NCBI RefSeq assembly: GCF_029433335.1
Contig: NZ_JAQTHX010000001.1
Location: forward strand, 310,001 to 374,000
DNA length: 64,000 nucleotides
Reading direction: 5' to 3'
DNA from: Bifidobacterium sp. ESL0745
Lineage (GTDB): Bacteria; Actinomycetota; Actinomycetes; Actinomycetales; Bifidobacteriaceae
The translations under genes were made by a program, and so were the position numbers. Below are positions 8,274 through 18,175 of the stretch, piece by piece. The notes beneath the pieces were generated by a model, which saw only the letters and a program-made list of their open reading frames with translations, was not told where the DNA came from and ran no database searches. Position 1 is the first letter of the stretch, and each line of letters begins with the position of its first letter.

Positions 8274-11200
8274 ATGTATCTGAAGGAACTGACGCTTAGG
8301 GGATTCAAGTCCTTCGCTTCCGCGACCACCCTACGCTTTGAGCCGGGCATTACCGCTGTGGTGGGTCCGAACGGTTCCGGCAAATCCAACATCGTCGACG
8401 CACTGACATGGGTGATGGGGGAGCAGGGCGCCAAGAACCTGCGCGGCACCTCGATGGAAGACGTGATTTTCGCCGGCACCTCCTCGCGTCCACCGCTGGG
8501 ACGCGCACAAGTCAGCCTGACGATCGACAACACCGACGGCACGCTTGACATCGACTACACGGAAGTCACCATCAGTCGAACGATCTATCGCAACGGCGGC
8601 TCTGAATATGCCATCAACGGCTCGCCGTGCCGCCTGCTCGATATTCAGGAGCTGTTGAGCGACACCGGTTTGGGTCAGCAGATGCACGTCATCGTCGGCC
8701 AAGGCAGGCTTGACGAGATTTTGAAGGCCGACCCCGCCGGTCACCGCGCTTTCATCGAAGAGGCAGCGGGTATTCTTAAGCACCGCAAGCGCAAGGAACG
8801 CGCGATACGCAAGCTCAAGAACACCGAGGCGAACCTCGCCCGTACCGACGACCTCCTTCACGAGATCCGTCGTCAGCTGGGACCTCTCGGGCGGCAGGCC
8901 AAGATCTCGCGGCGTGCGGCAAGCATTCAGATTTCCTTGCGCGATGCGCAGTCGAGGATTTTCGCTGAGGACGCGCAAAAATCCATGGAAAGCCGCGCCA
9001 AGCTGCGCAATGAACTTGGTGACGTGCGACGAGAGCTGGAAACCGCACAACGCGAACTGGCGAAAGTCAAGGTGCATATCGAGCAGGTCGAGGCGCTGAG
9101 TTCCGAATCCAGCCCGGCCATGGCAAAAATCAACGACACTTGGCATGAGCTTTCCAGCATTGAGGAACGGTTCCGCTCGCTGGCTTCGCTTGCCGATGAA
9201 CGTGCACGTTCCGTTGCCGGTCAGATGATTACGAACTTCGGCGAGGACCCGGATATTCTCGAATCTCGCGCCAAAGAACTTGACGGACAGGCCGAAGCGC
9301 AGAAAAAGTCCGTTTCCGATATGCGTATTGCGTATGACAAGGCGACGGAAGCGCGTGCGGGCAATGAAAAGCAACTTGCCGCGGCACGGCAGACCTTGAC
9401 GGAACTGCGCAAGGCTGCGCAGGAACATACTTCGAAGATCGCCAACCTGCGTGAGCTGAAGACGCGCGAGGAATCGGCCATCGAGTTGGCGCAAAGCCGT
9501 GCCAAGGATTTCAATGGACAGCGTGAGTCTATCGTCAAACAGCGTGACGATGCCAGTGCCCAACGTGATGCTCTTGAAGCGGAAACCCAGAACACCGACG
9601 AAAAGGACAGTGCCGCCGAACTCGAGGCCGCGAAAACCGCAATGCAGCAGCGTCAGGAGGAGCTCGACGCCTTGCAGGAGCAGCTGCGTGCCACCAAGGC
9701 CAAGGTGACGTCGCTCAACGCCAAGGCTGATGCACTGAACGAGACGTTGGAAAGCCGCAACGCCTCAGGCGAGTTGGAGCGGGACGATGCCGTCGCTGCG
9801 CTGGGCAGGCTTGCCGACTTCATCCATGTTCAGGACGGGTGGGAAGAAGCCATCGCCCACGCGCTCGACCAGTTTGCCAGCGCCATCGTGGTACCCGACA
9901 AATCCAACATGGTTGAAGCCTTGCGTCGGGCCAGCGAAGGCAATCTCGGACAGGCTGTTGTATTGCATCCGCTTGAAGGTCTGACTGACGATGATACCGA
10001 TGAACAAGGCAGGAATGGACGAGCACAAGATGGTCAATATCCGGTTCGTTGCGCTTCTGCTCTGATAAGTGCCAATGCTTCTGCAAAAGACGCTGATTTC
10101 GCAGCCAGTGTCGTGCGTGCCGTGTGGCTGTTGCTGGACGATGTCGCTGCCGTGCCTGATATGGACACCGCATTGGAAGCTGTAGAAGGGGAGCGGTTCA
10201 GCCAAGCTGTCACCAAATCCGGCGAAGTGGTCAACGCCGTGGGTGCCATCGGTGGTTCCTCGCGTTCGCAAAGTGATTTGTCGTTGGCCGCTCGCCGCGA
10301 TAAAGCCGCAGCAGAAGCCAAAAAACTTAAGAGCGAAGCGGATGCTATACGGCCGAAAATTAAAGCCGCACAAGAGGATCGCGACAAGGCTCGTCTTGAA
10401 GTCGACAGGCAGTCGCAGCAGCGGATTCAAGCCAAGGTAAAAGTCGATCAGGCGCGCAAAAATCTCAAGAATGTCGAGGAACGGGTCAAACAACTGACCC
10501 GGCAATTGAACGGAATTGATGAGAAAATCGAACAGACCGATGACGACCGGCAGACCCATCAGCTCAAACTCGAAGATCTGTCGCAGGCGCTGGAAACCGC
10601 CCAACATTCCGACACCGACAACGAGGACTTCGATGATCTGGACAGGCGCGTTCACAAGCTCGAAACCACGCTCGATAAGGCGCGTGAGCAGGAAGTCTCG
10701 GCGAAAATTGTCTGGAATGACGCTAATCGGAAGTCCGATTCGCTGGTTCGTCAGGCCGGGTTGTTGCATGATCAGGCAAGCGAAGCCGTCGCTCGTCGCG
10801 CCAAGATGAAAGCGCTCAACGAAAAGCGCGAACGCCAGCAAGCGCACGACCGGCAGATTGCCGTCGATGCGCGTGGCATGGCCGTGTTGGTCGCTGCCGA
10901 GCTCAAGATGGTGGTTGCCAAGCGCGACGAGCTTTCCAAAGCCGCTTCGAGCCACGATGCCGAGCTGAAGCAACTGCGTGCGCAGCGCGACGAATCCGAG
11001 CCGAAAGTGGCGGCGTTGCAGCGGCATGAGCACGAGCTGGATGTGAACCGCGAGCGTTTGGCCGCGCAATTTGGCCAGATCGAGCAGAAAGTCTCGGACA
11101 CGCTCGGTATGGGCATCGAGGAATTGGTCAACGAATATGGCCCCGACAAGCTGGTTCCGGTTCTTGACGACGATGGTCATCCGATTCCACTTGAGAATAG

Positions 11201-12005
11201 TGGCGACGGGAATGTTGTTGAAGCTGAAAATGTATCGGAAGCCAACGATCAGCACGATTTAGATGAAGATTTATCTCACGTCGATAACCGGCACGACTCA
11301 GCTGAGGACGCGCCGGTCGACGCCGACCATTATCAGATGGTGCCTTACGTCCGCGCAGAGCAGGAAAAACGCTTGCAAAAGGCCGAACGCGATTTGAAGG
11401 CACTTGGCAAGATTAACCCACTGGCAGCCGAGGAGTTCGACGCGCTCGAAACTCGCAACCAGTACCTCAACGATCAGCGCAATGATGTCGTCAAGAGCCG
11501 CGATGACCTCTTGAAGCTCATCAAGGATCTCGATCATACGATGATCGAAGTGTTCAAGAACGCCTTCGATGACACGGCAGCGGCATTTGAAAAGGTCTTT
11601 GCGACGCTCTTCCCAGGTGGTACCGGACGTCTGCGTCTGGAGAATCCGGACGATTTGCTCACCACCGGCGTCATCGTCGAGGCGAGCCCGGCAGGCAAGC
11701 GTGTCAAGCAGCTCAGTCTGCTTTCCGGTGGCGAACGTTCGCTCACGGCGCTGGCGCTGCTCTTTGCCATCTTCACCGCGCGTCCAAGCCCGTTCTACGT
11801 GATGGACGAGGTCGAGGCTGCGCTTGACGACATCAACCTGACCCGTCTGATCAACGCGTTCAACGACCTGCGCAAGCACGCCCAGCTCATCATCATCACG
11901 CACCAGCAGCGCACGATGGCCATCGCCGACGCCCTCTACGGCGTGACGATGCGCTCCGACGGTGTCACTGCGGTGGTGAGCCAGAAACTTGAGCATGATA
12001 GCTGA
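8274..12005 (+). CDS. smc: Chromosome segregation protein SMC
   Basis: 1243 residues, the condensin ATPase that works with ScpA and ScpB (both encoded near 40 kb here). The N-terminal head has Walker A GPNGSGKSN at about residues 32-40. Two long coiled-coil arms flank a hinge (about residues 505-670, starting AALGRLADFIHVQDGWEEAI). The C-terminal head has the ABC signature LSLLSGGERSLTALALLFAI near 1146 and Walker B FYVMDEVEAALDD near 1173. An acidic, His/Asp-rich insertion (about 985-1020) lies in the returning coiled coil. It is immediately followed by the convergent cdaR. Confidence 0.96.
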   Translation: MYLKELTLRGFKSFASATTLRFEPGITAVVGPNGSGKSNIVDALTWVMGEQGAKNLRGTSMEDVIFAGTSSRPPLGRAQVSLTIDNTDGTLDIDYTEVTISRTIYRNGGSEYAINGSPCRLLDIQELLSDTGLGQQMHVIVGQGRLDEILKADPAGHRAFIEEAAGILKHRKRKERAIRKLKNTEANLARTDDLLHEIRRQLGPLGRQAKISRRAASIQISLRDAQSRIFAEDAQKSMESRAKLRNELGDVRRELETAQRELAKVKVHIEQVEALSSESSPAMAKINDTWHELSSIEERFRSLASLADERARSVAGQMITNFGEDPDILESRAKELDGQAEAQKKSVSDMRIAYDKATEARAGNEKQLAAARQTLTELRKAAQEHTSKIANLRELKTREESAIELAQSRAKDFNGQRESIVKQRDDASAQRDALEAETQNTDEKDSAAELEAAKTAMQQRQEELDALQEQLRATKAKVTSLNAKADALNETLESRNASGELERDDAVAALGRLADFIHVQDGWEEAIAHALDQFASAIVVPDKSNMVEALRRASEGNLGQAVVLHPLEGLTDDDTDEQGRNGRAQDGQYPVRCASALISANASAKDADFAASVVRAVWLLLDDVAAVPDMDTALEAVEGERFSQAVTKSGEVVNAVGAIGGSSRSQSDLSLAARRDKAAAEAKKLKSEADAIRPKIKAAQEDRDKARLEVDRQSQQRIQAKVKVDQARKNLKNVEERVKQLTRQLNGIDEKIEQTDDDRQTHQLKLEDLSQALETAQHSDTDNEDFDDLDRRVHKLETTLDKAREQEVSAKIVWNDANRKSDSLVRQAGLLHDQASEAVARRAKMKALNEKRERQQAHDRQIAVDARGMAVLVAAELKMVVAKRDELSKAASSHDAELKQLRAQRDESEPKVAALQRHEHELDVNRERLAAQFGQIEQKVSDTLGMGIEELVNEYGPDKLVPVLDDDGHPIPLENSGDGNVVEAENVSEANDQHDLDEDLSHVDNRHDSAEDAPVDADHYQMVPYVRAEQEKRLQKAERDLKALGKINPLAAEEFDALETRNQYLNDQRNDVVKSRDDLLKLIKDLDHTMIEVFKNAFDDTAAAFEKVFATLFPGGTGRLRLENPDDLLTTGVIVEASPAGKRVKQLSLLSGGERSLTALALLFAIFTARPSPFYVMDEVEAALDDINLTRLINAFNDLRKHAQLIIITHQQRTMAIADALYGVTMRSDGVTAVVSQKLEHDS

Positions 12006-12047
12006 TTAACGTGCTGTGCGATGTTCCGCCAAGGGTCTGTGCCGCTT

Positions 12048-13205
12048 TCAGCCGTCGATTGCGGTATCGCTATTTGACTTTTTCGAGATGAAATCCAAAT
12101 AGTCATTCATGATGAACGCCATGCTCAATGTTTTGTAATCATTGAGATCACGGGGATTGTATCCGGTGCGTTCGGCGAGCTTGTTAAGGCGGTTCTGCAA
12201 GGTGTTTTTGTGGATATACAGTGATTGCGCTGCATGGGTGATGCTGCCGTTGAAGGCGGTGTAGGCATTGAAAGCTTCATGGAATTCCTTGATTTCCATG
12301 TCGCTGAGAGACCCCAACAATGCATTCGTGAAGTTCCTGATCTGGTTGATGGGGGTGGAAGTGACGATAAGTCCGATGCGCAGGTCCTCATAATTGCCAA
12401 TGCCTTTACCACTAGTGAAGGTATGCCATTCCGCGGTTTGGTGGGCTTCTTTGTAACTTAAATGATAATGATCGGCATCCGGTGCCGGCAGGCCGACACC
12501 GAGGGTGAACTGTATTCCGGTCTCTGTTTTCAGATCGTTCAGGCATTGGTTCAACGTCGGTTCCCAATTTTGTCCATTGCTGGCATCAACAAGGAGCGTG
12601 AATCCTTGGGCTGTTATGCAGAACAGGTTGTTGGCGTCTGCTCCGAAATTCGAATCGAGGATTTTCTGCACTTTGTCCCGGGGAGGGATTTTCTGCAGCG
12701 GATATGACATACGCCCGACGATCGCTTGCCGCGGCAGATCAAGATCGACGTTGAGCGCGGATGAAAGATAGGCCGTCAGTCCCGCGTCATGTCGCGGGAG
12801 AATGAGCATGTTGATAAGGTTCTGCATGAGCATGGCGCGGTTGAAATTGAGATTTTGCTCCAGGCTCTCACGGACGAGTATTTCCGTCATCTTCTTAACG
12901 ATGCCGCCAAGCGGTTTGACATCGTCCGGATGACCGGTTACGCCTACCACGGCCACCACCGAATCGTTGAAGAGAACAGGCATGTTGATGCCCTTCTTCG
13001 CGCCCTCATATTCATGGTTGCTGTTGACGACGTTTGTTTGCTTGGTCGCGATCGCCTCCCTTGCACCGGCATGTGTGGTGCCGATTCGAGAGGTGTCGGT
13101 GCTGGCGATGATGACCCCGTCGGTATTGAAAAAATTGATTTCATGCTGGGTCACGTTTTTCAGACTGCTGACGATGGTGGTGGCTATGGCCGGGTCTATT
13201 TCCAT
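12048..13205 (-). CDS. cdaR: CdaR-family sugar-acid (glycerate) regulator
   Basis: 385 residues. The N-terminal putative sugar diacid recognition domain (about 1-140: EINFFNTDGVIIASTDTSRI, PVLFNDSVVAVVGVTG) is followed by a linker and a C-terminal PucR/CdaR helix-turn-helix (AAQSLYIHKNTLQNRLNKLA, about residues 330-349). CdaR proteins activate glycerate, glucarate or galactarate genes. A TTG eight codons upstream could also start it, but the ATG at 13205 has AGGA just before it. It is divergent from the GntP permease and glycerate kinase genes, with a 14-bp perfect inverted repeat in the shared promoter region, so it almost certainly controls them. Confidence 0.9.
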   Translation of the reverse strand: MEIDPAIATTIVSSLKNVTQHEINFFNTDGVIIASTDTSRIGTTHAGAREAIATKQTNVVNSNHEYEGAKKGINMPVLFNDSVVAVVGVTGHPDDVKPLGGIVKKMTEILVRESLEQNLNFNRAMLMQNLINMLILPRHDAGLTAYLSSALNVDLDLPRQAIVGRMSYPLQKIPPRDKVQKILDSNFGADANNLFCITAQGFTLLVDASNGQNWEPTLNQCLNDLKTETGIQFTLGVGLPAPDADHYHLSYKEAHQTAEWHTFTSGKGIGNYEDLRIGLIVTSTPINQIRNFTNALLGSLSDMEIKEFHEAFNAYTAFNGSITHAAQSLYIHKNTLQNRLNKLAERTGYNPRDLNDYKTLSMAFIMNDYLDFISKKSNSDTAIDG

Positions 13206-13322
13206 GGGTTCCTGCTTACTGTGAGACAAAGATCTGTTACGCAGAACAATTACTCAGATGGTAAGACATAAAAGAACGAGTCTTTGGGATATGGAAATAA
13301 CAGTCAAATAGGACAAAAATAT

Positions 13323-13358
13323 ATTACATAAATGTGGTTAATCTCACATTTATGTAAT
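13323..13358. promoter_or_regulatory. Probable CdaR operator (14-bp perfect inverted repeat)
   Basis: Left arm ATTACATAAATGTG (13323-13336) and right arm CACATTTATGTAAT (13345-13358) are perfect reverse complements around an 8-base spacer. It lies between the divergent cdaR and gntP genes, 70 bases before the permease start. No T-tract follows and it sits upstream of a gene, so an operator is more likely than a terminator. Confidence 0.75.
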
Positions 13359-13428
13359 GACACTGTTGGTCATAACTGAAAGCCAAGGAAGGCTGTAGGT
13401 GACTTGGCTTGAAAAGGAGAAATAAGTC

Positions 13429-14727
13429 ATGAATAGCTCTCTTGCATGGTGGGCGGCGCTTATTGGTCTTGCGTTGGCCATCATTCTTATTCTGGCGAAG
13501 CTGAATACCACGTATTCGCTTCTGCTCGGTGCAATCGTCGGTTGCGTCATCGGTGGGGCCTCATTGCCGAAAACGGTCACTATCATCGTTGGCGGTACCC
13601 AGAGCGTGATGGGTACGGTGGTGCGAGTCATTGCCGCAGGCGTCCTGGCCGGTGTGATGATGGAATCCGGGGCTGCTGATCGAATAGCCCGGACCATCGT
13701 CGACAAGCTCGGCGAGAAACTGGCGATTTTCTCGCTGGCACTTGCCACGATGATTATCTGCGCCGTCGGCGTTTTCATCCCGGTCGCAGTCCTCATCGTC
13801 GCCCCGATCGCCCTTGAGGTGGGCTCAAGGCTCAAGATATCGAAGCTTGCGCTCCTGGTCGCGCTTTCCGGTGGTGGCAAGGCGGGCAACATCATGTCGC
13901 CCAACCCCAACACCATTGCGGTGGCTTCCGGCTTCAAGGTCCAGCCATCAGCCGTCATGATCCAGAGTTTCATTCCTGCGCTGTGTGGTCTGGCCATGGC
14001 GGTGCTGTTGGCCAGCCTCATCCAGCACAAGGGCGCGATGCCCACTGCGGCGGATATCGATTCGGGCGGCAGCGACAAGAAGAGCGAGGAGGAGCTGCCT
14101 TCCATCGGCCGCGCACTCGTCGCCCCGGTTGTCGCTGTGGTGCTTCTGCTCATCAACCCGATTGGTTCCATGCTCCACATCAAGCTCCTTGAGAGCTTCC
14201 AGGTCGATGCCATGTACATCCTGCCGATCGCCGCGATTCTTGGCCTTCTGGCCATGGGTCAGGGCAAGAAGGTTCTCTCCTACACCACGGCAGGCCTCAA
14301 CCGGATGATTGATGTGGTCATGATCCTTATCGGTGCAGGCGCTTTGAGCGGCCTGATCTCCAACTCGGATCTGCCTCATCAGATCGTCAACCTCATCAAC
14401 CATATGGGTGTCCCTGGTTCATTGCTTGCGCCAATCGCGGGCATCCTGATGGCTGCGGCTACGGCCTCTACATCGACCGGCGTCATCCTTGGCAGCAACT
14501 CGTTCGGCACTTCCATCCTCGCTTTCGGTACTTCGCCGGTTGCGGCTGCAGTGACGATGCAAGCAGGAGCCACCGTCATCGATGCGTTGCCTCATGGCAA
14601 TTACTTCCATGTCACCGCCAAGTCCATGAACATGACCCTTGGCGAACGTATGGGCGTGCTGCCTTTCGAGGTTCTCGTTGGCCTGACGATGACGATCGTG
14701 GCCACGTTGATGTACATCGTGTTCTGA
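13429..14727 (+). CDS. GntP-family gluconate/glycerate permease
   Basis: 432 residues, highly hydrophobic with about 12 predicted membrane helices, in the GntP family of sugar-acid symporters. Family-typical stretches include LSGGGKAGNIMSPNPNTIAV and PHGNYFHVTAKSMNM. A polar cytoplasmic loop (DSGGSDKKSEEELPSIGR) lies near residue 210-230. A strong AAAAGGAG Shine-Dalgarno precedes the ATG. With glycerate kinase 47 bases downstream and CdaR divergent upstream, glycerate is the likely substrate; gluconate remains possible. Expression is presumably CdaR-dependent through the adjacent inverted repeat. Confidence 0.9.
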   Translation: MNSSLAWWAALIGLALAIILILAKLNTTYSLLLGAIVGCVIGGASLPKTVTIIVGGTQSVMGTVVRVIAAGVLAGVMMESGAADRIARTIVDKLGEKLAIFSLALATMIICAVGVFIPVAVLIVAPIALEVGSRLKISKLALLVALSGGGKAGNIMSPNPNTIAVASGFKVQPSAVMIQSFIPALCGLAMAVLLASLIQHKGAMPTAADIDSGGSDKKSEEELPSIGRALVAPVVAVVLLLINPIGSMLHIKLLESFQVDAMYILPIAAILGLLAMGQGKKVLSYTTAGLNRMIDVVMILIGAGALSGLISNSDLPHQIVNLINHMGVPGSLLAPIAGILMAAATASTSTGVILGSNSFGTSILAFGTSPVAAAVTMQAGATVIDALPHGNYFHVTAKSMNMTLGERMGVLPFEVLVGLTMTIVATLMYIVF

Positions 14728-14774
14728 TGTCCACGTTCACGTTGATTGAAGACTGATAGCAAGGAGATGAGCAT

Positions 14775-15941
14775 ATGACAGCTCGATATCATTCAAATGA
14801 AGAGGTAAAGGTGCTGATAGCGCCGGATTCGTTCAAAGGCAGCCTCACCGCGAAACAGGCGGCGGATGCCATCGAAGCTGGCGTTCTGAAAGCCGTTCCC
14901 GATGCCCAATGCGTGAAAGTGCCCATGGCCGACGGTGGCGAAGGCACGGTTCAGTCGTTGGTTGATGCGACGAACGGCAAGATCGTAACGGTAAAGGTCA
15001 CTGGCCCGCTCAGCACCCCTGTTGATGCGGCTTATGGTCTGTTGGGTGACGGCAAAACCGCCGTCATCGAGATGGCTGCGGCCAGCGGCATCCAGTTCGT
15101 TGACGATCAGACCAAGAACCCGTTTATCACCACGACGCGTGGCACGGGCGAGCTGATCGAAAATGCGCTCGATCGCGGGATCAGCAACATCATCGTCGGC
15201 TTGGGCGGCAGCGCCACCAATGATGGAGGGTCCGGTATGGCCCGTGCCCTTGGTGTCCGTTTCCTTGATGGCCGGGGTGATTCCCTTCCGGAGGGAGGCT
15301 TGGCGCTGGGGGATCTGGCTACCATTGACGTTTCGGACCTGGATCCCAGGCTTGATGGGGTTTCCATCACCTTGGCTTCGGACGTTACCAATCCGCTGAC
15401 GGGGCCCACTGGCGCGTCGGCGGTGTTTGGCCCGCAGAAAGGCGCCACGCCGGAGATGGTCGAGCTGCTTGACGCCAGCTTGAAACATTACGCCAAACTG
15501 ATTGACCGTCAGCTTGGCCGTGATATTGCCGATATCCCCGGAGCAGGTGCTGCTGGCGGTCTGGGAGCGGGATTCCTCGCGTTCACCGATGCGCGAATGC
15601 GTTCGGGCGTCGAGACTGTTGTGGAAGTTACCGGGCTTAAGTCCAAGGCCTGCGACGTCGACTACTGCTTTACCGGTGAAGGCGGCATCGATTTTCAGAC
15701 GCAGTACGGCAAGACCCCGATGGGCACCGCTCAGGCGGTAAAAGAGGTGTCTCCCGGTTCCAAAGTCATTGCCTTGGCTGGAAACGTGGGTGATGGGGTG
15801 GAAGTGCTGTACGGCTTGGGTATCGATGCCATTTTCGGTGTCCTGCCCGGCGTATGCACGCTTCCTGAGGCGATTCGTGAGGAAACTGCCGAAAAGAACA
15901 TCAGCCGTACAGCAGAAAATGTAATGCGTTTGCTGAGCTGA
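14775..15941 (+). CDS. glxK: Glycerate kinase
   Basis: 388 residues of the GlxK/GarK class, phosphorylating glycerate with ATP to feed lower glycolysis. The N-terminus KVLIAPDSFKGSLTAKQAAD and the downstream VPMADGGEGTVQSL and GLGGSATNDGGSGMARALG blocks are diagnostic. An AAGGAGATGAGCAT ribosome site precedes the ATG; a start at the internal VKVLIAPD would match shorter homologues, so the first 11 residues are less certain. Second gene of the cdaR-controlled glycerate unit. A strong hairpin downstream separates it from the convergent racemase gene. Confidence 0.93.
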   Translation: MTARYHSNEEVKVLIAPDSFKGSLTAKQAADAIEAGVLKAVPDAQCVKVPMADGGEGTVQSLVDATNGKIVTVKVTGPLSTPVDAAYGLLGDGKTAVIEMAAASGIQFVDDQTKNPFITTTRGTGELIENALDRGISNIIVGLGGSATNDGGSGMARALGVRFLDGRGDSLPEGGLALGDLATIDVSDLDPRLDGVSITLASDVTNPLTGPTGASAVFGPQKGATPEMVELLDASLKHYAKLIDRQLGRDIADIPGAGAAGGLGAGFLAFTDARMRSGVETVVEVTGLKSKACDVDYCFTGEGGIDFQTQYGKTPMGTAQAVKEVSPGSKVIALAGNVGDGVEVLYGLGIDAIFGVLPGVCTLPEAIREETAEKNISRTAENVMRLLS

Positions 15942-16028
15942 TGTTGGCTGACGGCAAATCGTTGCCGCATGCGGTACATGTTCATTCGGGTTCCACCTAG
16001 GCTACGATTTGGCCTATCCGTCTGAATC

Positions 16029-16073
16029 TGTTGTGGGCCTGCGTAAATCTCGTGTTTACGCAGGCCCACAACA
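16029..16073. terminator. 19-bp perfect hairpin between convergent genes
   Basis: Arms 16029-16047 and 16055-16073 pair perfectly (TGTTGTGGGCCTGCGTAAA on the left) around a 7-base loop. It lies between the convergent glycerate kinase and racemase genes and is symmetrical, so it probably ends transcription from both sides. Confidence 0.75.
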
Positions 16074-16107
16074 TGTTGTCGGTGTGACTCCATATATTTT
16101 CCTTTTT

Positions 16108-16839
16108 TTAATGTCTTAGTGTTTTCGCACGGGCCACGGTGTCTTCGGCGAGGATGGTTTGGGCGTCGATGATTGGCAGGTCGGGAAGCGGGAACGCCTC
16201 GTTCAGGACCGAGAGCTCTGTGCAACCCAAGACCACGATGTCGCAACGGTATTTGGTCGAGGGGGACTTGTCGAGGAATGTATCGATGACGTAGCGGTAG
16301 CGGCCTAAATCAAGCGGTCCGCCGCTTTTCACGTCATCATAGATGAGCGAATCGATGCGCTTTTGCAGCTCGTCGTCAGGCTCGATGAAGGTGTATCCGG
16401 CGGCTTCGATCTCGCGCTGGTAGAGGCCTGAATGGCGGGATCCCTCCGTGCCCATGAATCCTACGCGCGGGTGCGAGGTGACAGGCAGGGTCGCCTTCAT
16501 ACGTTCCACGGCACCGGTCAGCATGTTGAGGATCGGCACGTCGGTGAGTTCCTGGAAGCGTGGCAGCATGAAATGCGCGGTGTTGCAGGGAATCGTGATG
16601 AAGCTGGCGCCGATGGACGTGGCCTTTTCGATGTCGTCGGCGATGACAGGGAAGGGGTCGTCGGCACTGTCGCCGAGCATGAAATCGGTGCGGTCGGGCA
16701 CGGAAGCGTCGTTGAAGACCACGTAGTCGAGGAAGTCCTGGTCGGTGGTGGCGTCGCTCATCTTGTCGATCAGCCGGATATACGACTCGGTTGCCAGCGT
16801 ACCCATGCCGCCGATGACGGCGAAGAACGGTCGTCTCAT
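16108..16839 (-). CDS. Aspartate/glutamate racemase family protein
   Basis: 243 residues. Two catalytic cysteines are in the right settings: C85 in ITIPCNTAHF and C206 in VVLGCTELS, the signature of cofactor-independent Asp/Glu/hydantoin racemases. The N-terminus VIGGMGTLATESYIRLID matches aspartate racemases (RacD type). An ATG four codons upstream (16851) touches the AAGGGG motif, so the start at MRRPFF is preferred, but either is possible. The next gene upstream on the same strand encodes a D-aspartate ligase-like enzyme, so this protein plausibly makes D-Asp for the peptidoglycan bridge. Confidence 0.88.
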   Translation of the reverse strand: MRRPFFAVIGGMGTLATESYIRLIDKMSDATTDQDFLDYVVFNDASVPDRTDFMLGDSADDPFPVIADDIEKATSIGASFITIPCNTAHFMLPRFQELTDVPILNMLTGAVERMKATLPVTSHPRVGFMGTEGSRHSGLYQREIEAAGYTFIEPDDELQKRIDSLIYDDVKSGGPLDLGRYRYVIDTFLDKSPSTKYRCDIVVLGCTELSVLNEAFPLPDLPIIDAQTILAEDTVARAKTLRH

Positions 16840-16939
16840 ACTAAATGCCATCCCCTTGTTCCGAAATGTCCTATTAAAGTTCGATGAACCTGTCTGCTTC
16901 CGCTATTCTAGCGTGACGATGTGGCGGTGTCGTATGTGG

Positions 16940-18175
16940 TCACTGATTCGTGCCCATATACGTGTCGTAGTTCTTGGCGCTGAGCCTTGCCAGTCGCCAA
17001 AGCAGCAGCCGGCGTTTGAACGACATATCCGCGTCGTATTTCAGCGTCCAGCCGTAGTTTCCGGACTTGTACAGCTCAATTCCGCGGTCGAGCGCGGTAC
17101 CGGGCTCTGCATACTTCTTGAGTGTCTTGAACGGCACTTCCAGCAGCATCTTCGTGCCGTGCCCGATAACCGTCTGGCCTTCCATCGGCTTGTGCTCGAC
17201 CAGGTCATCGACGAAATAGGTGGCCAGATTGTAGCCGTTCAGCGTCACGAAGAAGTTGGTACGGCCCTGGCGCAGATTGATTTCGAAGAGTTTGTATTGT
17301 CCGTCGCGCGGGTCGAATTTGATATCGAAATTCGCCACACCCTCATAACCGATGGCCTCGAGGAACGCCTTGATTTTCAGGCAGAACTCCTCGTTGTAGT
17401 CGGGGATGATCGCCGCATAGTTGCCGATGGCCTCGGGGGTCGGGTCGGCCAAGAGAATATGGCCGAGCAGCATCATGCGCACATGGTGGTCGTGGTCGAC
17501 GTAGGCGTTGAGCACGCGCATGTTCTCGTCGCCGCCGGGAATGAAGTCCTGAATGATGAGCTCGGAGGTGTATCCGGCCTTGTAGATGTCTTCGACGGTG
17601 CTGTTGAGCGCTTCCTGCGTGTGCAGAATATAAGCCTTCTTGCGTCCTGGAAAATCGACGTGCAGGTATTCCACGCTGTTGGCCGGCTTGACGGCGATGG
17701 GGAAACCAAACGGCAGTTCGTGGTGTTTTCCGGCCTCGGCGTCGGTCTTGCCGAGCACGAAGGTCTGCGGGTGCGGCAGGTCGTATTTCGCGCAATATTG
17801 ATAGAACGAGGTCTTGTTGCTCAGCGCGTCGTGCAGGTCGGCGTCCACCGAAACGAAGGTGAAATAAGGCTTGAGATCATCCTTGAAACGGCTCAGCAGC
17901 TCACTGTATTCGTCGCCGCACGCGATGAGCAGGAACGTCGTGTCGGGCCGCTCGGCTTTGAGCCGCCGGCCTTCCTCGACCATGTGCTCGTGAAACGATT
18001 CCGGCTTGGTGAAGTCAGCGAAGAAAGTAGGCTCCATGATCTCGCTGAACTTGGTCACCGAAAGCTGCAAACGCCCGTATACCAACGATTTGAGGCCGTA
18101 AGCGCTATGGAATGCGCGGGCCATCGCGTAGGCGCAGGTTTCGCTGCCGAGTAGCACGGGCACAAAAGCCGTCAT
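16940..18175 (-). CDS. ATP-grasp D-aspartate ligase-like enzyme
   Basis: 411 residues. The N-terminus (FVPVLLGSETCAYAMARAFH then LQLSVTKFSEIM) resembles Asl(fm)-type D-aspartate ligases, which activate D-Asp with ATP and attach it to the side chain of residue 3 of the peptidoglycan stem. ATP-grasp elements follow: FGFPIAVKPANS (K163), ELIIQDFIPGGDENMRVL (about 205-222) and the Mg-binding FEINLRQGR (E298, N300). A GTG 12 codons upstream could also start it. It is followed 100 bases downstream by the racemase gene on the same strand. Lys-D-Asp cross-bridges are known in bifidobacteria. Biochemical specificity is inferred. Confidence 0.82.
   Translation of the reverse strand: MTAFVPVLLGSETCAYAMARAFHSAYGLKSLVYGRLQLSVTKFSEIMEPTFFADFTKPESFHEHMVEEGRRLKAERPDTTFLLIACGDEYSELLSRFKDDLKPYFTFVSVDADLHDALSNKTSFYQYCAKYDLPHPQTFVLGKTDAEAGKHHELPFGFPIAVKPANSVEYLHVDFPGRKKAYILHTQEALNSTVEDIYKAGYTSELIIQDFIPGGDENMRVLNAYVDHDHHVRMMLLGHILLADPTPEAIGNYAAIIPDYNEEFCLKIKAFLEAIGYEGVANFDIKFDPRDGQYKLFEINLRQGRTNFFVTLNGYNLATYFVDDLVEHKPMEGQTVIGHGTKMLLEVPFKTLKKYAEPGTALDRGIELYKSGNYGWTLKYDADMSFKRRLLLWRLARLSAKNYDTYMGTNQ

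Noticed and set aside
9765..11255. A 496-residue frame antisense to smc
   Set aside because: Shadow frame of the coiled-coil region; composition is unlike a real protein.
16940..18175. Glutathione synthase or carbamoyl-phosphate-type ATP-grasp enzyme
   Set aside because: The N-terminal LLGSETCAYAMARAFH block and the adjacent racemase fit D-Asp ligase better.
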